Below, in pieces: positions 1 to 9,292 of a stretch of DNA of 64,000 nt. The notes below the pieces were generated by a model. It made no database searches, had not been told where the DNA came from, and saw nothing but the letters and a program-made list of their open reading frames with translations. The stretch lies in the NCBI GenBank assembly GCA_001580565.1, contig LRBF01000229.1:1-64000 (forward strand), given 5' to 3'. A program made the position numbers and the translations under genes. Within the stretch, counting starts at the first letter, position 1. Every line of letters starts with the position of its first letter. The stretch comes from Caballeronia megalochromosomata (lineage in GTDB: Bacteria; Pseudomonadota; Gammaproteobacteria; Burkholderiales; Burkholderiaceae).

Positions 1-154
1 GAACCAGCGCCTTTGGGGTACTAGCTTGTCAGACCGTGCGCGATCCAATCCCGGTTCTGCTTGTGTGGGCACTCGCTACTGCCGGGCCATTAGGTCAATC
101 GCCTGTGCCGCGGCCGGTGTGAAGCACTTTGGATGGGACAAGCTGTTTCTTTGC

Positions 155-184
155 CTACTTTCTTTGCAGCAGCAAAGAAAGTAG
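155..184. repeat. Perfect 13-bp hairpin element
   Basis: CTACTTTCTTTGC (155-167) and its exact reverse complement (172-184) flank the 4-nt loop AGCA. The following bases (GTGCCGCCCCGCACAGGGGC) hold a second short palindrome. It lies about 70 bp downstream of the leftward receptor gene. I recall similar stretches as dispersed intergenic repeats in Burkholderiaceae, but cannot check this here. It might help end transcription from the left-going gene, though no T-run follows the stem. Bases 1-154 hold nothing I recognise. Confidence 0.6.
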
Positions 185-252
185 GTGCCGCCCCGCACAG
201 GGGCAACGCTAATAGACCACCGCGAAAACGGGATCCAGCGAAACCTTCGCAA

Positions 253-2460
253 TCAGAAATCCGTCGTCATCGACAGCAACACCGTCCGCGGCGCGCCCTG
301 CGTCAGATACCCACCGATCGTCGACGCCCAATACGACTTGTTCGCCACATTGAGCACGCTCGCGCGGAACGTCGTCGGCTTCCCGAAGAGTACAGTCGCG
401 TATCGCGCGCCGAGATCGAAGCGGTCCCACGCGGGAATCGACAGCGTGTTCGTCACGTTCAGGTACTGCGAGCCCGTGTGGATCCAGCGCGCGGTCAGCG
501 TGAGGCCGCTCAACACCGGCACGTCGTATTCCGCGTTGACGTTGAACATCATCGTCGGCACGCCAATCGGCTTGTTGCCGTCGGTCGAACTCGTGCCCGT
601 GTCGTACTGCGTCGCGTGAATGTAGGTCGCGCCCGCGATCAGGCGCACGCCGTGCACCGGCTCGCCGTAGATCGACGCTTCCAGCCCGCGATGCCGCTGC
701 GTGCCGTCCGCGACGAAAACGTTCGAGCTGTTCACGAAAGTCAGCGGCTTCTCGATCTGGAACGCCGCGAACGACGCGCCGTACTGGCCGTTGTCATACT
801 TCGCGCCCACTTCCCATTGCTTCGACTTCGCGGGCGGAAGCTGTTCGCCGAAGTTCGCCGCGGTGTTGGGCGCCGTATCGCCGATGGTCAGCGCTTCGCT
901 GTGGTTGGCGAAAAGCGCGACGTTCTGCATCGGCTTGACGACCAGGCCGAAAACCGGCGTCGTGATCGAATCGTTGTACGCCTGCGTCTGAACGCCGGTA
1001 TAGCTGTAGCCGTTCGTCAGCAGTTCCTGATGACGGGCGCCGATCGTGAACAGCACGCGATCGTTCAGGAAGCCGAGCGTGTCCGAGACCGACACGCTGC
1101 GCATCAGGTTGAGCGTCACCGTCTGCGGATCGGACAGGTTGCCGCCCGAGAGGACGGTCGCCGGATACGGCACTTGCGGCGTGTCGTAGATACTCGTCGG
1201 GAACGAGCTGCTGAACGTGAACGCCGACTTCGAATCGACACGCACGATCGACGCGCCCACCGTCACGAAGTGCGACACCGGCCCGGTGTTGAAGTGGCCG
1301 CGCACACCGGCCTCGGCAGACGTGCCGTCTTCCTTGTGCGGCACGCCGAGGCGCGTCGCGGTGGTCGTGCCGTCCGCCTGGATGCTCGGCGACGAATATT
1401 CGCCGTGCTCGTCGGTATGGCGCGCGCCGCCCGTGATGTAGGCCGTCCAGCCCGGCAGGAAGTCGTACTCGGCGCGCAGGATGCCGACGGTATCTTCGAT
1501 GGAGCTGAAGCTCCACGTCTGCGCGTAGTTATAGGTCGCCGACGGCGGCTCCGGAATGAAGTTCGCGAAGTCGTTGACGGTCGGGCGGGCGCCGTTGATG
1601 CGCTGGCGCTGGTACAGGAAATCGCCGTAGAGACGCAGCTTGTCGCCGCGCCAGTCGAGCGAGACGGCCGTCGTGTTGTCGCGGCGGTGCTCGCCGTCGA
1701 TGCTCGTTTCGCCGTCGTGATTCGCCTGGTTCACGCGGATGCCGAACTGCCCTTCGCTGCCGAAACGCCGGCCGATATCGACATGCGCGCCGATCTCGCC
1801 CGATGCCGAGCCTTCCAGCGTCACGCGCGTGAGCGGCTTGTCGTCGGCGCGCTTCAGTTGAAGGTTCAGGCCGCCGCCCACCGCCGAGCCGGTCGGCGAC
1901 GCGCCGTTCAGAAACGCATTCGCGCCCTTGAACAGATCGACGCGCTCGATCGCATCGGTCGCGACGAGCTGGCGCGGCGTGATGCCGTACAGGCCATTGA
2001 GCGAGACGTCGTCGCCCTGCAACTGGAAGCCCCGGATGACGTAAGTCTCCGCGAAGTTGCCGAAAGCATACGCAGTCCGAACGGACGGGTCATTCGCGAG
2101 CACATCGGCGATGGTGCGCGCCTGCTGGTCTTCGATCAGCTTCGATGTGTAGGTCGTCATGCTGAACGGCACATCGAGCATCTTTTGCTGGCCGAGCACG
2201 CCGAAATCGGCGCCGCGCGCGACCTGTCCGCCCGCGAAGGTCGGCGCGAGATCGCCCGGCAACTGCTCTTTCGACGCCTGCACCTTGACCGCGGGCAGCG
2301 CGCTTTCCTGCGGCGCTGAGGCGTTGCCGCTGGCGGTATCGGCGGATTGCGCGTGAGCCGAGAGGGAAAAGACCATCGCGACGGCTGCGACGATGGCGGC
2401 GCGATGCGTCCGCGCCTGCGCAGGCGCGGCCTGCGAGTTGAAAGTACGGGAAACGAACAT
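253..2460 (-). CDS. TonB-dependent siderophore receptor
   Basis: Outer-membrane ligand-gated channel that imports a ferric siderophore using TonB energy. The chosen start (2460) gives 735 residues beginning MFVSRTFNSQ, with a hydrophobic signal peptide ending near AHA (residue 37); an in-frame upstream extension of 53 residues is rich in Arg and has no signal. The plug domain (about 60-180) contains VIRGFQL and AIERVDLFKGANAFLNG, typical of the FhuA/FpvA class. The rest is a beta-barrel with many alternating aromatic strands, and the protein ends in a C-terminal Phe (TTDF), as outer-membrane barrels do. The upstream neighbour is a PepSY membrane protein, a common partner of siderophore receptors. 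The actual siderophore cannot be predicted. Confidence 0.93.
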   Translation of the reverse strand: MFVSRTFNSQAAPAQARTHRAAIVAAVAMVFSLSAHAQSADTASGNASAPQESALPAVKVQASKEQLPGDLAPTFAGGQVARGADFGVLGQQKMLDVPFSMTTYTSKLIEDQQARTIADVLANDPSVRTAYAFGNFAETYVIRGFQLQGDDVSLNGLYGITPRQLVATDAIERVDLFKGANAFLNGASPTGSAVGGGLNLQLKRADDKPLTRVTLEGSASGEIGAHVDIGRRFGSEGQFGIRVNQANHDGETSIDGEHRRDNTTAVSLDWRGDKLRLYGDFLYQRQRINGARPTVNDFANFIPEPPSATYNYAQTWSFSSIEDTVGILRAEYDFLPGWTAYITGGARHTDEHGEYSSPSIQADGTTTATRLGVPHKEDGTSAEAGVRGHFNTGPVSHFVTVGASIVRVDSKSAFTFSSSFPTSIYDTPQVPYPATVLSGGNLSDPQTVTLNLMRSVSVSDTLGFLNDRVLFTIGARHQELLTNGYSYTGVQTQAYNDSITTPVFGLVVKPMQNVALFANHSEALTIGDTAPNTAANFGEQLPPAKSKQWEVGAKYDNGQYGASFAAFQIEKPLTFVNSSNVFVADGTQRHRGLEASIYGEPVHGVRLIAGATYIHATQYDTGTSSTDGNKPIGVPTMMFNVNAEYDVPVLSGLTLTARWIHTGSQYLNVTNTLSIPAWDRFDLGARYATVLFGKPTTFRASVLNVANKSYWASTIGGYLTQGAPRTVLLSMTTDF

Positions 2461-2586
2461 GAATACGAAAACTACGGTGTTGGTCGGTCTTCCGTCCCGG
2501 GGCGCGAATGGAATCCGGGCGGCGTTGTTCTGAGTCGAAGACCGGTCGCGGCGAGCGCGTGACGGGCGAGACTGAATTGTGCGCGG

Positions 2587-2617
2587 ATTATAGAGTAAAT
2601 AAGATTCGTTATCATTC
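2587..2617 (-). promoter_or_regulatory. Candidate promoter with Fur-like site for the receptor
   Basis: Reading leftward, a good -10 (TATAATCC, 2592-2585) is preceded by the AT-rich stretch GAATGATAACGAATCTTAT, which partly resembles the GATAAT/ATTATC hexamer pattern of Fur boxes. Iron control would fit a siderophore receptor, but the match is imperfect and no clear -35 at 17 bp is seen. Confidence 0.35.
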
Positions 2618-2705
2618 AAGAATCATTGGATTTGCGTGAACGCAACATCCAACCCGTCGCGGGGATTCTTATCGAGCTTTATTCGAGATATTGCGGCCGA
2701 TGTCG

Positions 2706-3926
2706 TCAGGACGTCAGCGAGCCGCGAGCCGCCCGCGCGCTCGCGATCGCCGCCGAATGTCGGCGAGCCGATCGCTTCCTGAACCAGATGATGAGGCCCG
2801 TCGCGCTCAGCATCGCGACCGCAACGCCCACCGCGCTCACGAGGACGCGCCCGCCGAAGCCGATAATCCGCCCCGAGTGCAACGGAAACTGGACCTGCAT
2901 GAAGATGTCGCCGGCCGAGCCTCGGCCCGGAATCGACGAGCCCGCGAGCGCGCCCGTCTGAGCGTTGTAGTAGAGCCAGGCGTTGCCGAGACCCACGTCG
3001 CCGTGATCGTGACCGGGCGCGAAGAAGCCGACGCCGTAGGCCTTGAACATCGGCGCGTAGTAGAGCGCGCCCATCGGCTCGGTCAGCTTGTCGCGTTTCG
3101 CGTCGCGCGCGGCCATCGCCAGAATCTGCTCGCGCGTGGCGAGCGGCGTGCCCGCCGGGCCGGCGCGCACGAGTTCCGGGTTGTCGAGGAACGACGGCGA
3201 GAGCGTCGAGAACAGCGACACGACCGGGCGCATCACGGGCTCGGCGAGATTCATCGAAATCGACGTGAGCGCCATCACGAGGAGCAAGCCCCAGATCCAC
3301 ACGCCACCGGAGCGATGCAGGTCGAACGTGAGCGCATAGCCGCCGCGCTTCACGCGAAAGGCGAACGACTTGCGCCACGCCTTCACGCTCGGGAACGACA
3401 GAATCAGCGCAATGCCGCTGTCGAGGAACCACAGGATCCCGACGATGCCGATCAGCCACGTGCCGATATCGAAGCCCCCGACGACCGGCAGATGCAGCGT
3501 GTAGTGCAGCTTGTAGAGAAACGGCATCAGGTCGATGCGCGCGAGCGACACCGCGCCCCACATGCGCTGTGCCTGCACCTGGCCGGTCGCGGGATCGACA
3601 GCGATCTGGTTGTACGGCACGTCGTACGGCGCGTTCGTCGCCGGGTTCGTGCGCGGCATCACCATCATCTGCGCGGTGTGTCCGGGCTCGAAGCCGAGCG
3701 GCAGGTATGTCACTTCGACGCGCGGATCGGCGGCTTCCACGCGCCGCGCGAGTTCGAGCGGCGGCAGCGCGGGACCCTCGGTGCGGGCCTGGAAGAAGGA
3801 CGGATTGAGGAGCGCATCGATTTCATGATCCCACGCGATGATCGCGCCGGTGAGACCCGAAACGAACAGAAAGAGCGCGGTCGCGACGCCGAGCCAGCGA
3901 TGCAGGCGAACCAGAACCGGTCTCAT
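2706..3926 (-). CDS. PepSY-associated membrane protein (ferrisiderophore-reductase type)
   Basis: Inner-membrane protein of the PepSY_TM family; some members (FoxB, FiuB) are linked to siderophore-iron release and reduction. The start at 3926 gives 406 residues beginning MRPVLVRLHRWLG, which places the family's first helix (GVATALFLFVSGLTGAIIAW) right at the N-terminus. Two further helix regions follow near 160-190 (FDIGTWLIGIVGILWFLDSG) and 210-240, and a last one near the C-terminus ending in Arg-rich residues. The intervening loops carry PepSY-like segments (AADPRVEVTYLPLG). It precedes the TonB receptor on the same strand by about 245 bp. The role in ferrisiderophore processing is inferred from family and neighbour. 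Confidence 0.85.
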   Translation of the reverse strand: MRPVLVRLHRWLGVATALFLFVSGLTGAIIAWDHEIDALLNPSFFQARTEGPALPPLELARRVEAADPRVEVTYLPLGFEPGHTAQMMVMPRTNPATNAPYDVPYNQIAVDPATGQVQAQRMWGAVSLARIDLMPFLYKLHYTLHLPVVGGFDIGTWLIGIVGILWFLDSGIALILSFPSVKAWRKSFAFRVKRGGYALTFDLHRSGGVWIWGLLLVMALTSISMNLAEPVMRPVVSLFSTLSPSFLDNPELVRAGPAGTPLATREQILAMAARDAKRDKLTEPMGALYYAPMFKAYGVGFFAPGHDHGDVGLGNAWLYYNAQTGALAGSSIPGRGSAGDIFMQVQFPLHSGRIIGFGGRVLVSAVGVAVAMLSATGLIIWFRKRSARRHSAAIASARAARGSLTS

Positions 3927-3993
3927 GCCCGCGAATCCTCGGAGCGATAGTCGTGCACAACGGCAATCATCGTTTTGATGCGGTGTAAATGGG

Positions 3994-4007
3994 AATTGTT
4001 CGCAATT
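3994..4007. promoter_or_regulatory. Inverted repeat upstream of PepSY gene
   Basis: AATTG-TTCG-CAATT is a perfect 5-bp-arm inverted repeat about 70 bp upstream of the PepSY start, in an AT-richer patch. It could be an operator (iron regulation is an obvious guess) but I cannot assign the protein. Confidence 0.25.
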
Positions 4008-4242
4008 GTATCGATGTCCGATCGTGCGCACAAGCCGTTTACTCGTGGTCAGCGTTGAGCCGCCGAAAGGCGCTCACTCCGCCCGACATACTTTGAAATA
4101 ACTCGCGCAGAACGCCCGCCCCTTATGCCACAAGGCTTTGCGGGCGGCCCATGACATTTCATGAAATAGTTTGTGCGTGGTTTTTAACCGGGCCGATCGC
4201 CAAAATGGGTTCATTCGCAACCACCCACCAAGGCGAACCATC

Positions 4243-5166
4243 ATGGAACTGGAACTGCTCGGAAAAATCTCGCTGTACGCGATGGGCATCGTTCTCACCG
4301 CGTCGATGATCGAAGCTGTCGTCCTGCACTTCAAGTACAAAGGCACCGACAAGGCCTTCGACTGGCACGAGACCTGGATCTCGCTCGTCGATCTCGTCGG
4401 CCGCAAGCTGCTCGCGTTTCTGCCGCTCTCGCTCGCGACGCCCGTCTTCAACTTCGCGTGGGAGCATCGCATCCACACGGTCACGACGAACACCGCGCTG
4501 ACGCTCTTCCTGCTCTTCATCGGACAGGAGTTCTGCTACTACTGGTATCACCGCGCGTCGCACACGATCCGCTTCTTCTGGGCGAATCACGCGGTCCATC
4601 ACTCGCCGAACCAGTTGACGCTGTCGTCCGCGTACCGTCTCGGCTGGACCACCAAGATCGCCGGCTCGGCCATCTTTTTCACGCCGCTCGTGTGGTTCGG
4701 CGTGAAGCCGGATGTGGTGCTCGCGGTCGTGTCCATCAACCTGCTCTATCAGTTCTGGCTGCATGCGACGTGGATTCCGAAGCTCGGCTGGCTCGAATAT
4801 GTGTTCAACACGCCCTCGGCGCACCGCGTGCACCATGCGTCGAACTCGATCTATCTCGATGCGAACTTCGGCGGCGTGCTGGTCATCTTCGACCGTCTGT
4901 TCGGCACCTACGTGGAAGAACGCGCCGACGAGCCCTGCCGCTACGGTCTGACGACGCCGGTGACGTCGCATAACCCGATCGTCGTCGAGTTGGAGCACTG
5001 GGTCAGCCTCGTGAAGGACATGTTCAACGCGAAGAGCGTGTCGGATGCGGTCGGCTTCCTGCTGCGTCCTCCGGGCTGGCTGCCGAACGGCGAAGGGCAG
5101 ACCACCGAAGAATTGCAGAAGCGCGCCAAGTCGATAGAACAACAACCGGCTCACGTGGGCCACTAA
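4243..5166 (+). CDS. Fatty-acid hydroxylase / sterol desaturase family protein
   Basis: Integral-membrane di-iron enzyme that hydroxylates or desaturates a lipid. The 307-residue product has several hydrophobic segments and the three family histidine boxes: HRASH, HAVHH and HRVHH. The start at 4243 (MELELLGKI) follows the purine-rich AAGGCGAACC and places the first helix at the N-terminus. Length is normal for bacterial members. It is followed directly by a strong terminator, so it is probably a single-gene unit. The substrate is unknown; bacterial homologues act on hopanoids, ornithine lipids or carotenoids among others. Confidence 0.9.
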   Translation: MELELLGKISLYAMGIVLTASMIEAVVLHFKYKGTDKAFDWHETWISLVDLVGRKLLAFLPLSLATPVFNFAWEHRIHTVTTNTALTLFLLFIGQEFCYYWYHRASHTIRFFWANHAVHHSPNQLTLSSAYRLGWTTKIAGSAIFFTPLVWFGVKPDVVLAVVSINLLYQFWLHATWIPKLGWLEYVFNTPSAHRVHHASNSIYLDANFGGVLVIFDRLFGTYVEERADEPCRYGLTTPVTSHNPIVVELEHWVSLVKDMFNAKSVSDAVGFLLRPPGWLPNGEGQTTEELQKRAKSIEQQPAHVGH

Positions 5167-5191
5167 CGAGCGCATCGAAGCGGTACTTGCG

Positions 5192-5231
5192 AATCCCGAT
5201 GACCGGCGCATGCCGACATCGGGATTTTTTA
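5192..5231 (+). terminator. Rho-independent terminator after the desaturase gene
   Basis: AATCCCGATG (5192-5201) pairs with CATCGGGATT (5217-5226) around a loop that itself holds CGGC/GCCG, followed by a T-run. The stop codon of the converging efflux gene lies in the T-run, so the hairpin may serve both directions. Confidence 0.85.
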
Positions 5232-6872
5232 TTCTTTTCGACGGATCGTCGCGGCCGCGATGCCCGCGGCGGCCCATGCGCACACGGCGGACAGCGCGGC
5301 GACGGCGCGCAAGGCATCGGCGATGGCATCGGCCTGCGCGCGGGCGAGCGGCGTCGATGGCGCGGCGGACGTGGCATCGGCATCGAGCACGCGCATGCTC
5401 TGCTGCGGCAAGTGCAGGCGATCGAGCCGCGCCGACAACGCCGCATCGTGCGACCACACGAACACGATGCCCAGCACCGCGATCGCCAGCAGACTCGCCA
5501 CGCGCGCGACCGCATTGTTGATGCCCGACGCGATGCCCGCGCGTTCGCTTCCCACCGACGCCATCACGGTCGTCGTCAGCGGCGCGACGGTGATCGTCAT
5601 GCCGAGCCCGAGCACGACGAGCGCAGGCAGAAAACCCGCCCAATAGCTGCCCGCGACGAACGGCAGCGCGAGCATCGCGAAACCGAGACCCGCGACGCAC
5701 GGTCCGACGATCAGCAGCGCCCGCGCACCGAAGCGGCTCGTCAAACCGCCCGTGAAGCGCGACAACAAGCCGATGATGAGCGGCATCGGCAACACCGCCG
5801 CGCCCGCCTGGGTCGCGCTGAAGCCATACGCGCGAATCAACGTGAAGGGCAGGAAGAACAGCACGCCGCCGAGCCCGAAGTACAGCAGCAGCGTGACGAG
5901 ATTGGCGCCGCTGAAATCGCGCGAGCGGAAGATGTCGAGCGGGACCATCGGATCACGGGATTTCGCTTCGATCGCGACGAACGCGGCGAGCAGCGCCACG
6001 CCGGCGCCGATCATGCCGAGCACGAGCGGATCGGCGAAACCGCGCGACGGCGCCTCGGTGAGACCGAAGGTCAGCGCCGCGAGTCCCGCCGCCGTGCACG
6101 CGGCGCCGGGCCAGTCGAGCGTCTGCGGCGCAGCGGCGTTCCGGCTGTCGGGCACGGACGCGACGGCCAGCGCGATCGTCGCGGCCGCGAGCGGCAGATT
6201 GAGAAAGAAGATGGCGCGCCACGAAAATGCATCGACGAGCCAGCCGCCCGCCGCCGGCCCGAGCGACGACGTGATCGCGCCGACACCGGCCCACGTGCCG
6301 ATCGCGCGTCCGCGTTCTTCGCCCTCGAACACTGCGCCGATGATCGCGAGGCTGCCCGGCACGAGCAGCGCCGCGCCGACGCCCTGCCACGCGCGCGCCG
6401 CGATGAGCCAGCTCATGCCCGGCGCAAACCCGCACGCGGCCGACGCGACCGTGAAAATCGCGATGCCCGCGATGAACACCTTGCGCCGGCCGAGCTTGTC
6501 GCCCATCGCACCGCCGACCAGCACGAGCGCGCCCAGGAACAGCAGATACGCGTTGACGACCCATTGCATCGCCGCAATGCTCGCGCCGAGTTCGCTCTGG
6601 ATCGACGGCAGCGCGACGTTCACCACCGAGCCGTCGATGAACGCCATGCTCGACCCGAGAATCGTCGCCGACAAGGCGAGGCGCTTGCGCCGGCACGGCT
6701 TCGCGATCGCGACGGGCTGCGCGCGAATGACGAGTTCGTCGCACGGACTCGCCTGCGACGCGACGGCGTGCGCGCGTGGGTGGCTATCGAGATGTCGGCC
6801 GGCCAATGTCGCTTCCCTGTCTCGTCGATGAAATGCCGCTTGATCGACAAAGATAGCAGCCTTGCTCGTCAT
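5229..6872 (-). CDS. DHA2-family MFS multidrug efflux transporter
   Basis: Proton-driven drug exporter of the 14-helix EmrB/QacA class. From the start at 6872 the product has 547 residues. The conserved MFS core begins around residue 75 (LGSSMAFIDGSVVNVALPSI, the DHA2 motif D1), followed by GDKLGRRKVF (motif A) and PGSLAIIGAVFEGEERGRAIG. The roughly 70 residues before the first helix are long for the family and the real start may lie further inside. It is divergent from a GlxA-type regulator with a 96-bp spacer, suggesting that regulator controls it. Its stop codon sits inside the terminator of the converging desaturase gene. Confidence 0.9.
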   Translation of the reverse strand: MTSKAAIFVDQAAFHRRDREATLAGRHLDSHPRAHAVASQASPCDELVIRAQPVAIAKPCRRKRLALSATILGSSMAFIDGSVVNVALPSIQSELGASIAAMQWVVNAYLLFLGALVLVGGAMGDKLGRRKVFIAGIAIFTVASAACGFAPGMSWLIAARAWQGVGAALLVPGSLAIIGAVFEGEERGRAIGTWAGVGAITSSLGPAAGGWLVDAFSWRAIFFLNLPLAAATIALAVASVPDSRNAAAPQTLDWPGAACTAAGLAALTFGLTEAPSRGFADPLVLGMIGAGVALLAAFVAIEAKSRDPMVPLDIFRSRDFSGANLVTLLLYFGLGGVLFFLPFTLIRAYGFSATQAGAAVLPMPLIIGLLSRFTGGLTSRFGARALLIVGPCVAGLGFAMLALPFVAGSYWAGFLPALVVLGLGMTITVAPLTTTVMASVGSERAGIASGINNAVARVASLLAIAVLGIVFVWSHDAALSARLDRLHLPQQSMRVLDADATSAAPSTPLARAQADAIADALRAVAALSAVCAWAAAGIAAATIRRKE

Positions 6873-6968
6873 GATGAAATGGCCGGCGCGTTGGGCAGGT
6901 CCGAGTCGAAAGAAAACGCGTAATTTTGCTCGCTTATGCAAAAATCTCCCGATCTTCGAGAAAACGAC

Positions 6969-7976
6969 ATGCCCTCCCAACCCGACAGCTTCGACCGCAA
7001 GCGTTTGACCGTCGACATCGTCATCTATAACGGCTTCAAGGCGCTCGAAGCGATCGGTTCACTGAGCGTATTCACTTACGCGAACTTTCATCTGGAGCGA
7101 CGTGGTCTTGCGGGCCGCTACGACGTGAAGCTCGCGTCGATCAAACGCGGCGACATCGTGTCCGACACCGGCGTGTCGCTCACCGCGGCCAAACGCATCG
7201 ATACGCTCGCGCTGCCGCATACCGCGATCATCGTGGGCGCGTGGCAGATCGAGCAGGCGGTAGGCCAGGCGCCGGAAATCGTGCAATGGGTCGAAGCCGC
7301 CGCGAACCGCATGCAACGCACGGCCGCGCTCTGCTCCGGCGCGTTCTTTCTCGCGGCCGCGGGTCTGCTCGACGGCAAACGCGCGACGACACACTGGGCC
7401 GTCGCCGATGCGTTGAAGGCGAAGTATCCGGCCATCCGCGTGGATGCCGATTGCATCTTCATTCGCGAAGGCAATCTGTGGACGTCGGCGGGGGTGACGG
7501 CCGGCATCGATCTGGCGCTCGCGCTCGTCGAAGAGGATTTCGGGCTGGACCTCGCGCTCGATGTCGCGCGCGATCTCGTCGTCTACCTCAAGCGTCCGGG
7601 CGGACAGTCGCAGTTCAGCTCGCATCTCGTGAGTCAGGCGACCCACAATCCCGGCATCCGCGACGTGCAGGACTGGATTCTCGCCAATCTCGAACGCGAG
7701 ATTTCACCGGCGGATATGGCGGAGCGCCTGTCGATGAGCGTGCGCAATTTCAATCGCTCGTTCAAGCGCGAAACCGGCACGACGCCTTCGACATTCGTCA
7801 CGCGCGCGCGCATCGAAGCGGCGCGCAGGATGCTCGAGGAAGGCAATCTGCCCGCGAAAACCGTCGCCGCGAACAGCGGTTTCAGGACCTATGAAGCGAT
7901 GAGGAAGGCGTTCCAGCACGCGCTCGGCATTACGCCGCTGACGTATCGCGAACGCTTCGGCGTGGGTCGCGAATGA
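6969..7976 (+). CDS. GlxA-family transcriptional regulator (DJ-1/PfpI + AraC HTH)
   Basis: DNA-binding regulator with an N-terminal amidotransferase-like domain (about 10-185, with AALCSGAFFLAAAGLLDG around the nucleophile-like Cys and TTHW after it) and a C-terminal AraC helix-turn-helix (about 230-330: AERLSMSVRNFNRSFKRETG and SGFRTYEAMRKAF). The 335-residue start at 6969 (MPSQPDSF) is preferred; an in-frame ATG at 6936 would add 11 residues. It is divergent from the DHA2 efflux gene, so control of that pump is a reasonable inference. The ligand is unknown. Confidence 0.88.
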   Translation: MPSQPDSFDRKRLTVDIVIYNGFKALEAIGSLSVFTYANFHLERRGLAGRYDVKLASIKRGDIVSDTGVSLTAAKRIDTLALPHTAIIVGAWQIEQAVGQAPEIVQWVEAAANRMQRTAALCSGAFFLAAAGLLDGKRATTHWAVADALKAKYPAIRVDADCIFIREGNLWTSAGVTAGIDLALALVEEDFGLDLALDVARDLVVYLKRPGGQSQFSSHLVSQATHNPGIRDVQDWILANLEREISPADMAERLSMSVRNFNRSFKRETGTTPSTFVTRARIEAARRMLEEGNLPAKTVAANSGFRTYEAMRKAFQHALGITPLTYRERFGVGRE

Positions 7977-8003
7977 ACGCCTGACTGCCTTCCTCGTCGC
8001 GCA

Positions 8004-9110
8004 TCAATAGATGACGACCGAGCGGATCGACTCGCCCTTTTTCATCAGGTCGAAGCCGTCGTTGATCTGCTCAAGCTTGAGATGGTGCGTGATGAGATCG
8101 TCGATATTGATCTTGCCTTCCATGTACCAGTCGACGATCTTCGGCACGTCCGTGCGCCCACGCGCGCCGCCGAACGCCGAGCCCTTCCACTCGCGGCCCG
8201 TGACGAGCTGAAACGGACGCGTGCTGATCTCTTCGCCCGCCGCCGCCACGCCGATGATGAACGACTGGCCCCAGCCCTTGTGCGTGCATTCGAGCGCCTG
8301 TCGCATGAGCTTCACATTGCCGACGCATTCGAACGAATAGTCCGCGCCGCCATCGGTCAACTGCACGATGTGATCGACGACGTTCTCGACTTCCTTCGGG
8401 TTGGTGAAGTGCGTCATGCCGAACTTCTTCGCCAGTTCCACGCGACCCGGATTGATATCGACGCCGATAATCTTGTCCGCGCCCACCATCTTCGCGCCCT
8501 GAATCACGTTCAGCCCGATGCCGCCGAGACCGAACACCACGACATTCGCGCCCGCCTCGACCTTCGCCGAATACACGACCGCGCCGACGCCCGTCGTCAC
8601 GCCGCAGCCGATATAGCAGATCTTGTCGAACGGCGCGTCTTCGCGCACTTTCGCCACGGCGATCTCCGGCACGACGATGTAGTTCGAAAACGTCGACGTG
8701 CCCATATAGTGAAAGAGCGGCTTGCCGTCGAGCGAGAAGCGTGAAGTCGCATCGGGCATCAGGCCCTTGCCTTGTGTCGAGCGGATCGCCTGACAGAGAT
8801 TCGTCTTGCGCGACAGACAGAACTTGCACTGGCGGCATTCCGGCGTGTACAGCGGAATGACGTGATCGCCCTTTCTCAACGTCCCGACGCCCGGCCCGAC
8901 ATCCACGACGACGCCCGCGCCTTCATGCCCGAGAATCGCCGGAAAAATGCCTTCGGGGTCCGCGCCCGACAGCGTGTAGTAATCGGTGTGACAGATGCCC
9001 GTCGCCTTTACTTCGATCAGCACTTCACCCGCGCGCGGACCTTCGAGATCGACTTCCTCGATCGTCAACGGCTTGCCGGCTTCCCATGCGATGGCTGCTC
9101 GCGTCTTCAT
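8004..9110 (-). CDS. frmA: S-(hydroxymethyl)glutathione dehydrogenase / class III alcohol dehydrogenase
   Basis: Oxidises S-(hydroxymethyl)glutathione with NAD to S-formylglutathione, the main glutathione-dependent route of formaldehyde removal; also acts on long-chain alcohols and S-nitrosoglutathione. At 368 residues it has exactly the family length when started at 9110 ([15 protein letters not shown]). Catalytic zinc ligands C40 and H62 (GHEGAG) and the four structural-zinc cysteines C92, C95, C98 and C106 are present, followed by the Rossmann glycines [10 protein letters not shown]. No S-formylglutathione hydrolase gene is adjacent. Confidence 0.96.
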   Translation of the reverse strand: MKTRAAIAWEAGKPLTIEEVDLEGPRAGEVLIEVKATGICHTDYYTLSGADPEGIFPAILGHEGAGVVVDVGPGVGTLRKGDHVIPLYTPECRQCKFCLSRKTNLCQAIRSTQGKGLMPDATSRFSLDGKPLFHYMGTSTFSNYIVVPEIAVAKVREDAPFDKICYIGCGVTTGVGAVVYSAKVEAGANVVVFGLGGIGLNVIQGAKMVGADKIIGVDINPGRVELAKKFGMTHFTNPKEVENVVDHIVQLTDGGADYSFECVGNVKLMRQALECTHKGWGQSFIIGVAAAGEEISTRPFQLVTGREWKGSAFGGARGRTDVPKIVDWYMEGKINIDDLITHHLKLEQINDGFDLMKKGESIRSVVIY

Positions 9111-9292
9111 GTTCCCTCGTCGTTCAGGTTGCGATTGACCGGATGATCGGGCACGGCGGCGCGCCTTTGCACGAATCGCGCGCGGGCTGGCGAAAATGCA
9201 GTGCATCTTGGCCAGCGGTCGGTGTCGAGCGCGCTTCAATCGGGCGAGTTAAGCTAGGCGCTATCCACTTCCGCTCGCATCGAGATGACGTC

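Noticed and set aside
133-2319. A 728-residue open frame on the + strand opposite the TonB receptor
   Set aside because: It is a high-GC antisense shadow: Arg/Val/His-rich, no domain, and the opposite strand encodes a clear receptor.
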